DNA of 64,000 nt from JAJPKR01 sp050746125 (GTDB lineage: Bacteria; Acidobacteriota; Terriglobia; Terriglobales; SCQP01), in contig JBOGKX010000005.1 of assembly GCA_050746125.1 (NCBI GenBank), positions 13,299 through 77,298 on the forward strand, given 5' to 3'. Positions 45,328 to 54,041 of the stretch are shown here, in pieces (the stretch's first letter is position 1; each line of letters starts with the position of its first letter). The translations under genes and the position numbers were made by a program. Under the pieces are notes generated by a model, which had not been told where the DNA came from, searched no databases, and saw only the letters and a list, made by a program, of their open reading frames with translations.

Positions 45328-46188
45328 CTAGGCGTGGTCGTAACGATAGAAACCGCGGCCGGTCTTGCGGCCCAGCCAGCCGGCGGCGACCATTTGCCGC
45401 AGCAAGGGGCAAGCCCGGTACTTGCTGTCGTTAAAGCCGCCATACAAAACTTCCATAATGTCGAGGCAGACGTCAAGACCGATGAAATCGGCGAGGGTCA
45501 GCGGTCCCATGGGATGATTCATGCCGAGTTTCATGACTTGGTCGACGGCTTCCGCCGATGCCACTCCCTCCATCACGCAGTAGATCGCCTCGTTGATCAT
45601 CGGCATCAAGACCCGATTGGAGACGAAGCCGGGAAAATCGCGGGCCTCGACGGCAGTCTTTTCCAGGCGCTGCGCCAACTCGCGCACGGCGGCGCAGGTT
45701 TCCTCGGCGGTGGCCAGGCCGCGCACGACCTCGACCAACGGCATCACCGGCACGGGGTTCATGAAGTGCATGCCGATGAAGCGCTCGGGGCGGTTGGTGT
45801 GGGCGGCCAGCTCGGTGATCGACAGCGAGGAGGTGTTGGTGGCGAAGATGCAGCGCTCCGGCGCCAGGCCGTCGAGTTGCCGGAAGAGAGCGGCCTTGAG
45901 CTCGCGGCGCTCGGGAATGGCCTCGATGACCAGGTCGGCGGCGGCGGCTTCGGCGAGCTCGGTCGTGGAGCGCACGCGGCCCAGCGCCTGGCGCGCCTGC
46001 TCGCCGGTGAGCTTGTCTTTTTTGACCTCGCGCTCGAGGTTGCGTTCGATGGCGGCGCGGGCGCGCGCGGCCAGCGCCTCGCTCGTCTCGCACAGCTTCA
46101 CGTCGAAGCCATGGCGCGCCAGTACGTGGACGATGCCGCTGCCCATCGTGCCGCCCCCGACCACGCTGACCTTGCGGATTTCGCTCAT
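45328..46188 (-). CDS. 3-hydroxyacyl-CoA (3-hydroxybutyryl-CoA) dehydrogenase
   Basis: A 286-residue NAD-dependent dehydrogenase: Rossmann motif VVGGGTMGSGIV at the N-terminus, then ATNTSSLSITELA and the catalytic His in GMHFMNPVPVMPLVEVV. NPMGPL-like MNHPMGPLTLADFIGLD and the C-terminal GRKTGRGFY complete the family pattern. It reduces or oxidises 3-hydroxyacyl-CoA next to the thiolase gene, 8 bases upstream. The pair would run acetyl-CoA condensation or the last steps of beta-oxidation; no crotonase is seen in the window. The start ATG 46188 begins the Rossmann fold. Confidence 0.95.
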   Translation of the reverse strand: MSEIRKVSVVGGGTMGSGIVHVLARHGFDVKLCETSEALAARARAAIERNLEREVKKDKLTGEQARQALGRVRSTTELAEAAAADLVIEAIPERRELKAALFRQLDGLAPERCIFATNTSSLSITELAAHTNRPERFIGMHFMNPVPVMPLVEVVRGLATAEETCAAVRELAQRLEKTAVEARDFPGFVSNRVLMPMINEAIYCVMEGVASAEAVDQVMKLGMNHPMGPLTLADFIGLDVCLDIMEVLYGGFNDSKYRACPLLRQMVAAGWLGRKTGRGFYRYDHA

Positions 46189-46196
46189 GCCGGGCT

Positions 46197-47375
46197 CTAG
46201 CGCTCGACGGCCAGGCCGAAGGCGTTGCCGCCGCCCAGGCAGAGGGCGGCGATGCCGCGGCGGGCGTTGCGGCGCTTCATTTCGTAGAGCAGCGTCACCA
46301 AGACACGCGCGCCGCTGGCGCCGATCGGGTGGCCGAGGGCCACGGCGCCGCCGTTGACATTGACGCGCGCGGCATCGAGTCCCAGCTCGCGGATCAAGGC
46401 CACCGCCTGAGCGGCGAAGGCTTCGTTGATCTCGTAGAGATCCACGTCTGCCGGCTTCCAGCCGGTCTTCTTCCAAAGCTTGCGGACGGCCTCGACCGGC
46501 GCCATCATCACCCACTGCGGCTCGAGGCCGCTGGTGGCTTGGGCGACGATGCGCGCCATGGGCTCGCGCTCCAGTTCGCCGGCGCGGCGGGCACTGGTAA
46601 CGACCACGGCGGCGGCGCCGTCATTGACGCCGGGGGCGTTGCCGGCGGTCACGGTGCCGTCTTTCTTGAAGGCCGGCTTCAGCTTGCGCAGCGCCTCGAG
46701 GCTAGTGTCTTCGCGCGGACCTTCGTCGCGGCTGACGACGAGCGGCTCGCCTTTTTTCTGCGGCACCTCGACGGGCACGATCTGGGCGCTGAAGCGGCAT
46801 TCCTTCATGGCGGTGACGGCGCGGCGATGGCTCTCGAGGGCGTAGGCGTCTTGCTCCTCGCGCGTGACGTGGTACTTGTCGCTGACCAGTTCCGCGGTTT
46901 GGCCCATGTGGTAGTCGTTGTATACGTCCCACAGGCCGTCGTGGATCATCGAGTCGATCATCTCGACCGTGCCCATCTTGTAGCCCAGGCGGGCGCCAGG
47001 CAGGAGGTACGGGCAGTTGGACATGGATTCCATGCCGCCGGCGACGACGATCTCGGAGTCGCCGAGCATGACCGCTTGCGCCGCCAGCCCCACCGCCTTA
47101 AGTCCCGAGCCGCAAACTTTGTTGATGGTGACCGCGCCGACGTGCGGGCTGAGGCCGCCGAAAAGCGCGGCCTGACGGGCCGGATTTTGCCCCAGCCCGG
47201 CCTGCACCACGTTGCCCATGATGCATTCGTCAATTTGCTTCGGCTCCAGCCCGGCCCGTTGGACCGCCTCCCGCACCGCGACCGCGCCCAATTGCGTGGC
47301 CGAGAGCGGCGTCAAGCCGCCCAGAAACCGGCCCACCGGGGTACGCGCGGCCGAGAGAATCACCGCCTCTTCCAT
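46197..47375 (-). CDS. Acetyl-CoA acetyltransferase (thiolase)
   Basis: A 392-residue biosynthetic/degradative thiolase: nucleophile Cys88 in INKVCGSGLKA, His in GGAVALGHPIGASGAR and a second Cys in LCLGGGNAF. NEAFAAQAVALI is also conserved. It condenses two acetyl-CoA to acetoacetyl-CoA or cleaves it. It heads an operon with the 3-hydroxyacyl-CoA dehydrogenase, and probably the methyltransferase. Confidence 0.96.
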   Translation of the reverse strand: MEEAVILSAARTPVGRFLGGLTPLSATQLGAVAVREAVQRAGLEPKQIDECIMGNVVQAGLGQNPARQAALFGGLSPHVGAVTINKVCGSGLKAVGLAAQAVMLGDSEIVVAGGMESMSNCPYLLPGARLGYKMGTVEMIDSMIHDGLWDVYNDYHMGQTAELVSDKYHVTREEQDAYALESHRRAVTAMKECRFSAQIVPVEVPQKKGEPLVVSRDEGPREDTSLEALRKLKPAFKKDGTVTAGNAPGVNDGAAAVVVTSARRAGELEREPMARIVAQATSGLEPQWVMMAPVEAVRKLWKKTGWKPADVDLYEINEAFAAQAVALIRELGLDAARVNVNGGAVALGHPIGASGARVLVTLLYEMKRRNARRGIAALCLGGGNAFGLAVER

Positions 47376-47439
47376 TTCCCACCTCTACTGTAAGTATAGA
47401 ATCCGGGCGGCAAACGCCGGCTTTCCGGCCAGCCGGTAA

Positions 47440-47826
47440 TCAGTTCGCGGCCATGTGCACGGCGACGATGGCGAGAATGCCTCCCGCCGCCAGCGTCGCC
47501 ACGGCGACCACGAGCGCCGCCAGGTGCGCGCGCAGGCTGGAAAGGACGCGCCCGGCGGCACGGCGCAGCTCGGCATCGCCGCGCCAAGCGTGCTGGAGCA
47601 TGCCGGAACCGGCTACCAGCGCCAGCAAGGGAAGCGCGACGAGCAGCACCCAAAGACCGACGCCGGGCCGCGCCGCATACCAGGCGACGACGCGCCCGGC
47701 GGCATGAGCCGGCTCGTATGGCGGCGGCTGCAAATTGCGAGCGAAGAGCGCGGCCATGAAGAGGCTGGCAGGCAGGATGAGCGCCAGTTCCGCGGCGGCG
47801 AGCGCGCACGGCATGCGTCGTTTCAT
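47440..47826 (-). CDS. Small membrane protein with a palindromic operator at its start
   Basis: A 128-residue protein with three to four membrane segments (ALILPASLFMAALF, VGLWVLLVALPLLALVAG, LVVAVATLAAGGILAIVAV) and a short connecting loop. Not recognised. ATG 47826 lies 5 bases after a perfect palindrome, and no ribosome site is seen, so the transcript may be leaderless or the palindrome may cover the start region. Its strand matches the thiolase operon but it is upstream of it and has its own control region. Confidence 0.6.
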   Translation of the reverse strand: MKRRMPCALAAAELALILPASLFMAALFARNLQPPPYEPAHAAGRVVAWYAARPGVGLWVLLVALPLLALVAGSGMLQHAWRGDAELRRAAGRVLSSLRAHLAALVVAVATLAAGGILAIVAVHMAAN

Positions 47827-47831
47827 AAAAG

Positions 47832-47848
47832 ACTTTGTACTACAAAGT
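47832..47848 (-). promoter_or_regulatory. Perfect palindromic operator-like site
   Basis: ACTTTGTACTACAAAGT is an exact 8-bp inverted repeat around one base, AT-rich in a GC-rich setting, immediately upstream of the small membrane gene. It has the size and symmetry of an operator for a dimeric repressor. No regulator gene lies next to it. Confidence 0.55.
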
Positions 47849-48020
47849 ATGCGCGAGCGCAAGCGGTGGCATTCCCGCCTATAAGCGGTGCTACCCGGTT
47901 CCCGCTCGCCGAGCCCATGCCTCTTTTGAGCGGGCGGATCGCGAAGTTCCACGCGCGAGAGGCTGGCGAGGCGGCGCAAGCGAGACCGGGCCGGGCGAGC
48001 GGCGATGTTACACTCCGCTG

Positions 48021-48833
48021 ATGCCGCAGGCAGGGGAAAAGACGGCCAGCGCAGCGCTCCTGAAGCGCTTTCGGCAAGCATTTCGCGGCGAAGCGGAGGA
48101 AGGCGGCGAGCGGCTGATACCGCTCGAAGGCGTGCGGCTGATCGCCGAGGCGTTGCGCAGCGGAGCGCGAATCGAGGCGGCGCTGTTCAGCGAGACGGGC
48201 GCGGCGCGGCACGGGGCCAAGCTGCGGCCGCAATTTTCAAAGCACGCGGAGATCGCGGTGACGGGCGACGAGGCCTTTCGCGCCGCCATGGACGTCGAGC
48301 ATCCGCAAGGAGTGGCGGCCCTGGCGCGCTGGCGGGCGGCGGAGTTGGAAGCGATGATGGCGCCGGAAGGCGGGACGCCGGCGCTGGTGGTGGCGGCGGC
48401 GCTGCAAGATCCCGGCAACCTGGGCACGCTGGTGCGCGCCGCCGACGCTTTCGGCGCGACCGGCGTGGCGGCGCTGAGCGAGAGCGTGGGCCCGTTTCAT
48501 CCCAAGGCGATTCGCGCCAGCGCCGGATCGCTGTTTCACCTGCCCGTCGCGGAAAAGATCGAGCCGGCCGCGCTGGTCGAAGCCTGCCGGCGGCACGGGG
48601 TGGCGATCCTGGCCGGGGCGTCGCGGGGCAAAACCGAGCTGCCGCACGCCGACCTGCGGGGCCCGGTGTGCGTGGTGATCGGGCAGGAAGCCGGCGGCGT
48701 GCCGCGCGCCTTGCAGCGGGCGGCGACGGCGACGGTGACAATCCCCATGCGCCCCGAGACCGAGTCGTTGAACGCGGGCGTAGCCGGGGCGATCATTCTC
48801 TATGAAGCCCTGCGGCAGCGCACGGCGAGCTGA
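48021..48833 (+). CDS. SpoU/TrmH-family RNA 2'-O-ribose methyltransferase
   Basis: A 270-residue methyltransferase of the SPOUT fold. The three family blocks are visible: DPGNLGTLVRAADAFGATGV, VIGQEAGGVPRAL and ESLNAGVAGAIILYEALR. The N-terminal part (about 110 residues) is a substrate-binding domain of the L30-like type. It methylates rRNA or tRNA; the site cannot be told. It is followed 20 bases later by rarA on the same strand. Confidence 0.93.
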   Translation: MPQAGEKTASAALLKRFRQAFRGEAEEGGERLIPLEGVRLIAEALRSGARIEAALFSETGAARHGAKLRPQFSKHAEIAVTGDEAFRAAMDVEHPQGVAALARWRAAELEAMMAPEGGTPALVVAAALQDPGNLGTLVRAADAFGATGVAALSESVGPFHPKAIRASAGSLFHLPVAEKIEPAALVEACRRHGVAILAGASRGKTELPHADLRGPVCVVIGQEAGGVPRALQRAATATVTIPMRPETESLNAGVAGAIILYEALRQRTAS

Positions 48834-48853
48834 ACCGCTGGCGGAGTTTTCCG

Positions 48854-50191
48854 GTGTCCCTGTTTCCTCTTGCCGAGCCGCAAGCCGCCGATCCGGCGGG
48901 CCGGCCGCTAGCCGACCGCATGCGGCCGCGCACGCTTGACGAGTTCATCGGGCAGCGCCACCTGCTGGCGCCCGGCAAACCGCTGCGGCGGCAGATCGAG
49001 CGCGACGAGCTGGGCTCGATCCTGCTTTGGGGGCCGCCGGGGGTGGGCAAGACCACGCTGGCGCGCATCATCGCCAACCTGACGCGGCGGCTCTTCGTGC
49101 CCTTCAGCGCCGTGACCAGCGGCATCAAGGAGATCCGGCAGGTCATGGCGGATGCCGAACGCGCCTGGCGGGCGGGCACGCGCACGATCCTTTTCGTGGA
49201 CGAGATTCACCGCTTCAACAAGGCGCAGCAGGACGCGTTCTTGCCTTACGTGGAGCAGGGCGCCATCACGCTGATCGGCGCCACCACCGAGAACCCCAGC
49301 TTCGAAGTCATCTCGGCGCTGCTGTCGCGGGCGCGCGTGTACGTGCTCCATGCGCTGAGCGAAGAGGAGATCGTGACCTTGCTGGAGCGGGCGCTGGCCG
49401 ACCGCGAGCACGGCGTGGAGGCGGCGGCAGGCGCGCCGGTGGAGGTCGAGCCGCAAGCCTTGCGGCGCATCGCCGTCTTCGCCAACGGCGACGCCCGCGT
49501 CGCCTATAACGCGCTCGAAGCGGCGGCGGCGGGAACGCCCCCCGAGAGCGGCGTGGTGCGCGTCACCGCGCAACGGCTGGAAGAGACGCTGCAACGCAAG
49601 CTGCTGTTCTACGACAAGGCCGGCGAGGAGCACTTCAACCTCATCTCCGCTCTGCACAAATCGCTGCGTAACAGCGACGTGGATGCCGGCCTCTATTGGC
49701 TGGGGCGGATGCTCGAGAGCGGCGAGGATCCGCTCTACATCGCCCGCCGCCTGGCGCGCTTCGCCAGCGAGGACGTGGGCTTGGCCGATCCGCGCGCGCT
49801 CGAGCAGGCCATGGCGGCGCAGCAGGCGGTGCACTTCATCGGCCTGCCGGAAGGAGCGCTGGCGCTGGCGCAAGCCTGCGCCTATCTCGCCCTGGCACCG
49901 AAATCGAACGCGCTCTACGCCGCCTACGACGCGGTGCTGCAAGACGTGCGCGAGACGGTGGATCAGCCGGTGCCGCTGCACCTGCGCAACGCGCCGACGG
50001 GGCTGATGAAAAATCTCGGCTACGGCCAGGGCTACCAGTACGCCCACGATCTCGAGGCCAAGGTCGCCGCCATGCATTGCCTGCCCGAGAACTTGCGCGA
50101 CCGCCGCTATTACCGCCCGACGCGCGAAGGCTGGGAGGCGCGCGCCGCCGAGCGACTGGAAGCGTTGGCGCGCCTGCGCCGCGAAGGCTAA
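48854..50191 (+). CDS. rarA: Replication-associated recombination AAA ATPase RarA
   Basis: A clamp-loader-like ATPase (MgsA/RarA) acting at stalled replication forks, 445 residues. Motifs: DEFIGQRHLLAPGKPL, Walker A GPPGVGKTT, Walker B ILFVDEIHRF, sensor 1 GATTENPSFEV, and the C-terminal helical region (FNLISALHKSLRNSDVDAGLYWL). GTG 48854 is supported by a GGAG 8 bases upstream and a canonical N-terminus. It is followed by polA after 23 bases. Confidence 0.96.
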   Translation: MSLFPLAEPQAADPAGRPLADRMRPRTLDEFIGQRHLLAPGKPLRRQIERDELGSILLWGPPGVGKTTLARIIANLTRRLFVPFSAVTSGIKEIRQVMADAERAWRAGTRTILFVDEIHRFNKAQQDAFLPYVEQGAITLIGATTENPSFEVISALLSRARVYVLHALSEEEIVTLLERALADREHGVEAAAGAPVEVEPQALRRIAVFANGDARVAYNALEAAAAGTPPESGVVRVTAQRLEETLQRKLLFYDKAGEEHFNLISALHKSLRNSDVDAGLYWLGRMLESGEDPLYIARRLARFASEDVGLADPRALEQAMAAQQAVHFIGLPEGALALAQACAYLALAPKSNALYAAYDAVLQDVRETVDQPVPLHLRNAPTGLMKNLGYGQGYQYAHDLEAKVAAMHCLPENLRDRRYYRPTREGWEARAAERLEALARLRREG

Positions 50192-50214
50192 GCGCTCGCG
50201 GCCTACAATCAAGC

Positions 50215-52839
50215 ATGCCTGCCCGCGAAGTCCCCGCCGCCGATCTGTACCTGATCGACACGATGGGGTACATCTTTCGCGCCTACCATGCCCTGCCGCG
50301 CCTTTCCAACTCGCGCGGCACGCCGACCGGCGCGGTGTTGGGCTTCACCAACATGCTGCGCAAGCTGCTGAAAGAGGCGCGCCCAGAGGCGATCGCGGCG
50401 GTATTCGACTCTTCAGGGCCGACCTTTCGCGACCAGGCTTATCCGCAGTACAAGGCGACGCGGCAAGCGATGCCGGAAGACCTGGGGCCGCAGTTCCCCT
50501 ACATTCGCCGCGTGCTCGAGGCGTATCGCGTGCCGATTCTGCTGTACGAGGGCTACGAGGCCGACGACGTGATCGGCAGCCTGGCGCGGCAAGCCGCGGA
50601 GCAGGACCGGCGCGTAGTGATCGTCTCGAGCGACAAGGATCTGCTGCAATTGGTAACAGAGCGGGTGGCGGTGCTGATTCCCACCCGCGGCGACTTACTG
50701 GCCGGGCCCGCCGAGGTGCAGGAGCTGCTGGGCGTGCGGCCCGAGCAGGTAGCCGATCTGCTGGCGCTGCGCGGCGACGCGGGGGACAACATTCCCGGCG
50801 CGCCGGGCATTGGCGAGAAGGGGGCGCGCGACCTCATCCAACGTTTCGGCAGCGTGGCGGGCGCGCTCGAGCATGCCGGCGAGGTCGAGCGCAAGACCTA
50901 CCGCGAATCCTTGCAGAACCACCGCGAGAAAATTTTGCAGAGCCGCTATCTGGCCTCGATCGACCCCAGCGTGCCGGTGCCGCTGGATTGGGAAGCGGTG
51001 CGGCGGCGGGAGCCGGACGAGGCCGCCTGCCGGGAGCTGTTTCAAGAGCTGGAATTCACCGCGCTGTTGAAGACGCTGGACGCCGGCGCGGAACCGCCGC
51101 CAGCGGCCGCGCAGGCCAGCTTGGCGTTGCCGGCGGCGGCGCCGGCCGACGCCGCCGGCGTGCGGGCGCTGCTCGCGGCCGAGCAGCCGCTAGCGCTGGC
51201 GGCAGGTGAGAACGTTCTCGGACTGGCCGGCGGCGACACGAGCCTAATCGTCTCCCAGGATTGCTTCTCAACACTGGCGGAATCCATCGGGCAAAGCGGC
51301 CGGCGCTGGCGGGTTCACGATCTCAAATCGCTGCGCCGCGCGCTGCGCGCGCTCGGGCTGCCGCCGCTCGGGCCGGCGGGGGTGGCGCCGGCGGGGGTGG
51401 CGCCGGCAGGGGTGGCGCCGGCAGGGGTGGCGGATGTAGAGCTCTACTCCTACCTGCTCGACCCAACGCAAAGCAGCCACTCGCTTCCGGCGCTGGCGCT
51501 GCGGCGCTTGGGGCAAGCGCCGGCGGACGGGCCGGGGGAGGCCGCCGCCGCCGTGGGCGCGCTGGCGGCGCAGCTCGATCCCGAGATCGACGCGGCGGGC
51601 CTGCGGCGCTGCTACGACGAGCTCGATCTGCCGTTGGCGCCGGTGCTCGAAGCCATGGAGGACGCCGGCATTCTAATCGACCCGGCGGCGCTCGGCGACC
51701 TGTCGCGGGAGCTCGACCAAGCGGCCGCCGGACTGGAGCGAAGGATCTATGCGCTCGCCGGGACCGATTTCAACATCAATTCGCCGAAGCAACTGGCGGA
51801 GATCCTGTTCGAAAAAATGGGCCTGCCGCAGCCGCTGCGGCGCGGCAAAACCAAGGCCTTCTCGACGGCGGCCGACGTGCTCGAGCAGTTGGCCGACCAG
51901 TACGACGTCGCGCGGCTGGTGCTGGATTATCGGCAACTGGCGAAGCTGAAATCCACTTACGCGGAGGCGCTGCCGCGCTTCGTGGACGAGCGCGACGGCC
52001 GGCTGCACACCACCTTCGATCAGGTCAACGCGGCCACCGGCCGGCTGGCGTCGGTCAATCCCAATCTGCAAAACATTCCCATCCGCTCCGAGCTGGGGCG
52101 GCGCATCCGCGCCGCGTTCCGAACCGCGCCCGGCCAAGTGCTGATCGCGGTCGATTATTCACAGATCGAATTGCGACTGCTGGCGCATTTCAGCCAGGAT
52201 CCCTTGCTGCTGGCGGCCTTCCAGCGCGGCGACGACATTCACTCGCTCACCGCCGCCGAGGTCTTCGGCGTGAAGTTCGATGCGGTGACGCCGGAGCACC
52301 GGCGGCGCGCCAAGGCCGTCAACTTCGGCATTGTGTACGGACTCTCCGCCTTCGGCCTGGCACGGCAATTGGGGATCGCACAGAGCGAAGCGGCCGGCTT
52401 CATCGCCCGCTACTTCGAGCGCTACGCGGGCGTGCGCGCCTATATCGATGCCACGCTGCGGCAAGCCCGGCAGGAGGGCGCGGTGCGGACGCTATTCGGC
52501 CGGCGGCGGCCGATCCCCGACATCGGCAGCCGCAATGCCACGCTGCGCGGCTTTGCCGAGCGCACGGCGGTCAATACCCCGCTGCAAGGAACGGCGGCGG
52601 ATCTGATGAGGCTGGCCATGATCCGGGTGGCGGCACGGCTGGCGGCGCAAGACGGCGGGGGGCGGATGCTGCTGCAAGTACACGACGAATTGGTGCTGGA
52701 GGCGCCGGCGGCGACCGCGCCGCTGGCGGCGTCGCTGGTGCGCGATGCGATGGAGCACGTATTTCCGCTGGCCGTGCCGCTAACCGTGGAGGTGGGAATG
52801 GGCGCCAACTGGCGCGACCTCGAGGAGTGGCAAGGCTAG
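50215..52839 (+). CDS. polA: DNA polymerase I
   Basis: An 874-residue family A polymerase. The N-terminal 5'-3' nuclease domain (LYLIDTMGYIFRAYHAL, GYEADDVIGSLA, SSDKDLLQLV, RGDAGDNIPG) is intact. The middle exonuclease-like domain has lost the DxE motif (the position reads LALAAGENVLGLA), so proofreading is probably absent. The polymerase domain has motif A VDYSQIELRLLAH, the O helix KAVNFGIVYGLSAFG and motif C VHDELVLEAP. A 15-bp in-frame tandem repeat (four units, 51373-51432) encodes PAGVA repeats in the degenerate domain. The stop overlaps the convergent MFS gene by 4 bases. Confidence 0.97.
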   Translation: MPAREVPAADLYLIDTMGYIFRAYHALPRLSNSRGTPTGAVLGFTNMLRKLLKEARPEAIAAVFDSSGPTFRDQAYPQYKATRQAMPEDLGPQFPYIRRVLEAYRVPILLYEGYEADDVIGSLARQAAEQDRRVVIVSSDKDLLQLVTERVAVLIPTRGDLLAGPAEVQELLGVRPEQVADLLALRGDAGDNIPGAPGIGEKGARDLIQRFGSVAGALEHAGEVERKTYRESLQNHREKILQSRYLASIDPSVPVPLDWEAVRRREPDEAACRELFQELEFTALLKTLDAGAEPPPAAAQASLALPAAAPADAAGVRALLAAEQPLALAAGENVLGLAGGDTSLIVSQDCFSTLAESIGQSGRRWRVHDLKSLRRALRALGLPPLGPAGVAPAGVAPAGVAPAGVADVELYSYLLDPTQSSHSLPALALRRLGQAPADGPGEAAAAVGALAAQLDPEIDAAGLRRCYDELDLPLAPVLEAMEDAGILIDPAALGDLSRELDQAAAGLERRIYALAGTDFNINSPKQLAEILFEKMGLPQPLRRGKTKAFSTAADVLEQLADQYDVARLVLDYRQLAKLKSTYAEALPRFVDERDGRLHTTFDQVNAATGRLASVNPNLQNIPIRSELGRRIRAAFRTAPGQVLIAVDYSQIELRLLAHFSQDPLLLAAFQRGDDIHSLTAAEVFGVKFDAVTPEHRRRAKAVNFGIVYGLSAFGLARQLGIAQSEAAGFIARYFERYAGVRAYIDATLRQARQEGAVRTLFGRRRPIPDIGSRNATLRGFAERTAVNTPLQGTAADLMRLAMIRVAARLAAQDGGGRMLLQVHDELVLEAPAATAPLAASLVRDAMEHVFPLAVPLTVEVGMGANWRDLEEWQG
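51373..51432 (+). repeat. 15-bp tandem repeat inside polA
   Basis: Four consecutive 15-base units (CCGGCGGGGGTGGCG, then two with one G to A change) keep the frame and encode PAGVA. A change of copy number would alter the linker length but not the frame. Confidence 0.9.
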
Positions 52840-54026
52840 ATGGCCAAAATCAACGCGGCGGCGATGACCGCCAGGGCGGCGGCCAAATCGAAAGGCAAGG
52901 CCGGACCGGCGCGGCGCCAAAGCCAGCCGGCCAGCACGCTGGCGATCAAAGCCGTGCCGCCGGCCATGCCGGCGATCCAGCCGAAAGCGCGGCCGCGCGC
53001 CGCCGGGCCCACCAGTTCGGCCACGAAGGCGCTGAGCACGCCCGTGCTCATCGCTTGATAGAGGCCGTAGAGCGCGAAAAGCGGCCAAACCCACGCGGCG
53101 TGGTGGATCTGGCCGAAGCTCCAGTACACGAGGGCGAAAAGCAAGTATCCGCCGCCGATCAGCCACTTGCGCCGCCAGCGATCGGAGAGGCCGCCGATCG
53201 GGTACGACAGCCCGGCGAAGACCACGTTGAAGACAAGACCGAGCAGCGGTGCGCTTGCCGGCGAAATGCCGAGTTGCTGGGCGCGCAGGATCAGGAACAT
53301 GTCGCTGAAGTTGGCAATTCCAAACAGGGCGACGGCGGCCAACAGGACATAAAAAACGGCAGGGATCTCGGGCGTTCCGGCCGCGGCGGCGGGCCGCGGC
53401 GACGCCACGCGTCCCACGGGCCCGGTTTCGCGCAGTCCGCCCCAGGCGAGCGCAATAGCCAGGCCGCCCGGAATCGCCGCCAGCCAAAACACCAGGCGAA
53501 CGTCATGCCCGGTACGCGCCATCACCCAGAACGCCACCGCCGGGCCCAGGATGGCGCCCGCGGAGTCGAGCGCTTGTCGCAAGCCGAAGGCCGCGCCCAG
53601 CTTGTCGCGGCTGATGGACTCCGCGATCATGACGTCGCGCGGCGCGCCGCGAAAGCCTTTGCCGCCGCGATCGGCAACGCGCAGCGCCAGGACCTGCGGC
53701 CAGGCGGTGGCGAAGCCCAGCAGCGGCTTGACCACGTTGGCGGCGAAATACCCGCCCACCACCAGCGGCTTGCGGCGCGGATAGCGATCCGCGAGGTGGC
53801 CGGAGTAAATGCGCACCAAGCTGGCGACGCTCTCCGCCGCGCCCTCGATCAGCCCCAGCAGCGCCGGTCCGGCGCCCAGCAGGGTGATGAAGTAGGGCAG
53901 CACCCAATAGGCCATCTCGCTGGCCGTGTCGTTGAAGAAGGCGGTGCCGCCCAATAGCGGCACGTTGCGGCGAAGCTTGGGGTCGGGCGGCGTCGCCGGA
54001 ACGGCGAAAGATGGCGGCTCGGCCAT
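52836..54026 (-). CDS. Major facilitator superfamily transporter
   Basis: A 396-residue membrane protein with about 12 membrane segments. It has the MFS loop motif SGHLADRYPRRKPLVVGG and a second GGLSDRWRRKWLIGGG, and the early segment LLGGTAFFNDTASEMAYWVLPYF resembles drug/metabolite efflux or quinolone-type MFS members of the FNDTASEM group. The substrate is unknown. It is convergent with polA (4-base overlap) and followed upstream by mqnD. Confidence 0.93.
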   Translation of the reverse strand: MAEPPSFAVPATPPDPKLRRNVPLLGGTAFFNDTASEMAYWVLPYFITLLGAGPALLGLIEGAAESVASLVRIYSGHLADRYPRRKPLVVGGYFAANVVKPLLGFATAWPQVLALRVADRGGKGFRGAPRDVMIAESISRDKLGAAFGLRQALDSAGAILGPAVAFWVMARTGHDVRLVFWLAAIPGGLAIALAWGGLRETGPVGRVASPRPAAAAGTPEIPAVFYVLLAAVALFGIANFSDMFLILRAQQLGISPASAPLLGLVFNVVFAGLSYPIGGLSDRWRRKWLIGGGYLLFALVYWSFGQIHHAAWVWPLFALYGLYQAMSTGVLSAFVAELVGPAARGRAFGWIAGMAGGTALIASVLAGWLWRRAGPALPFDLAAALAVIAAALILAI

Positions 54027-54041
54027 GCGGAGAAGAGCGGC

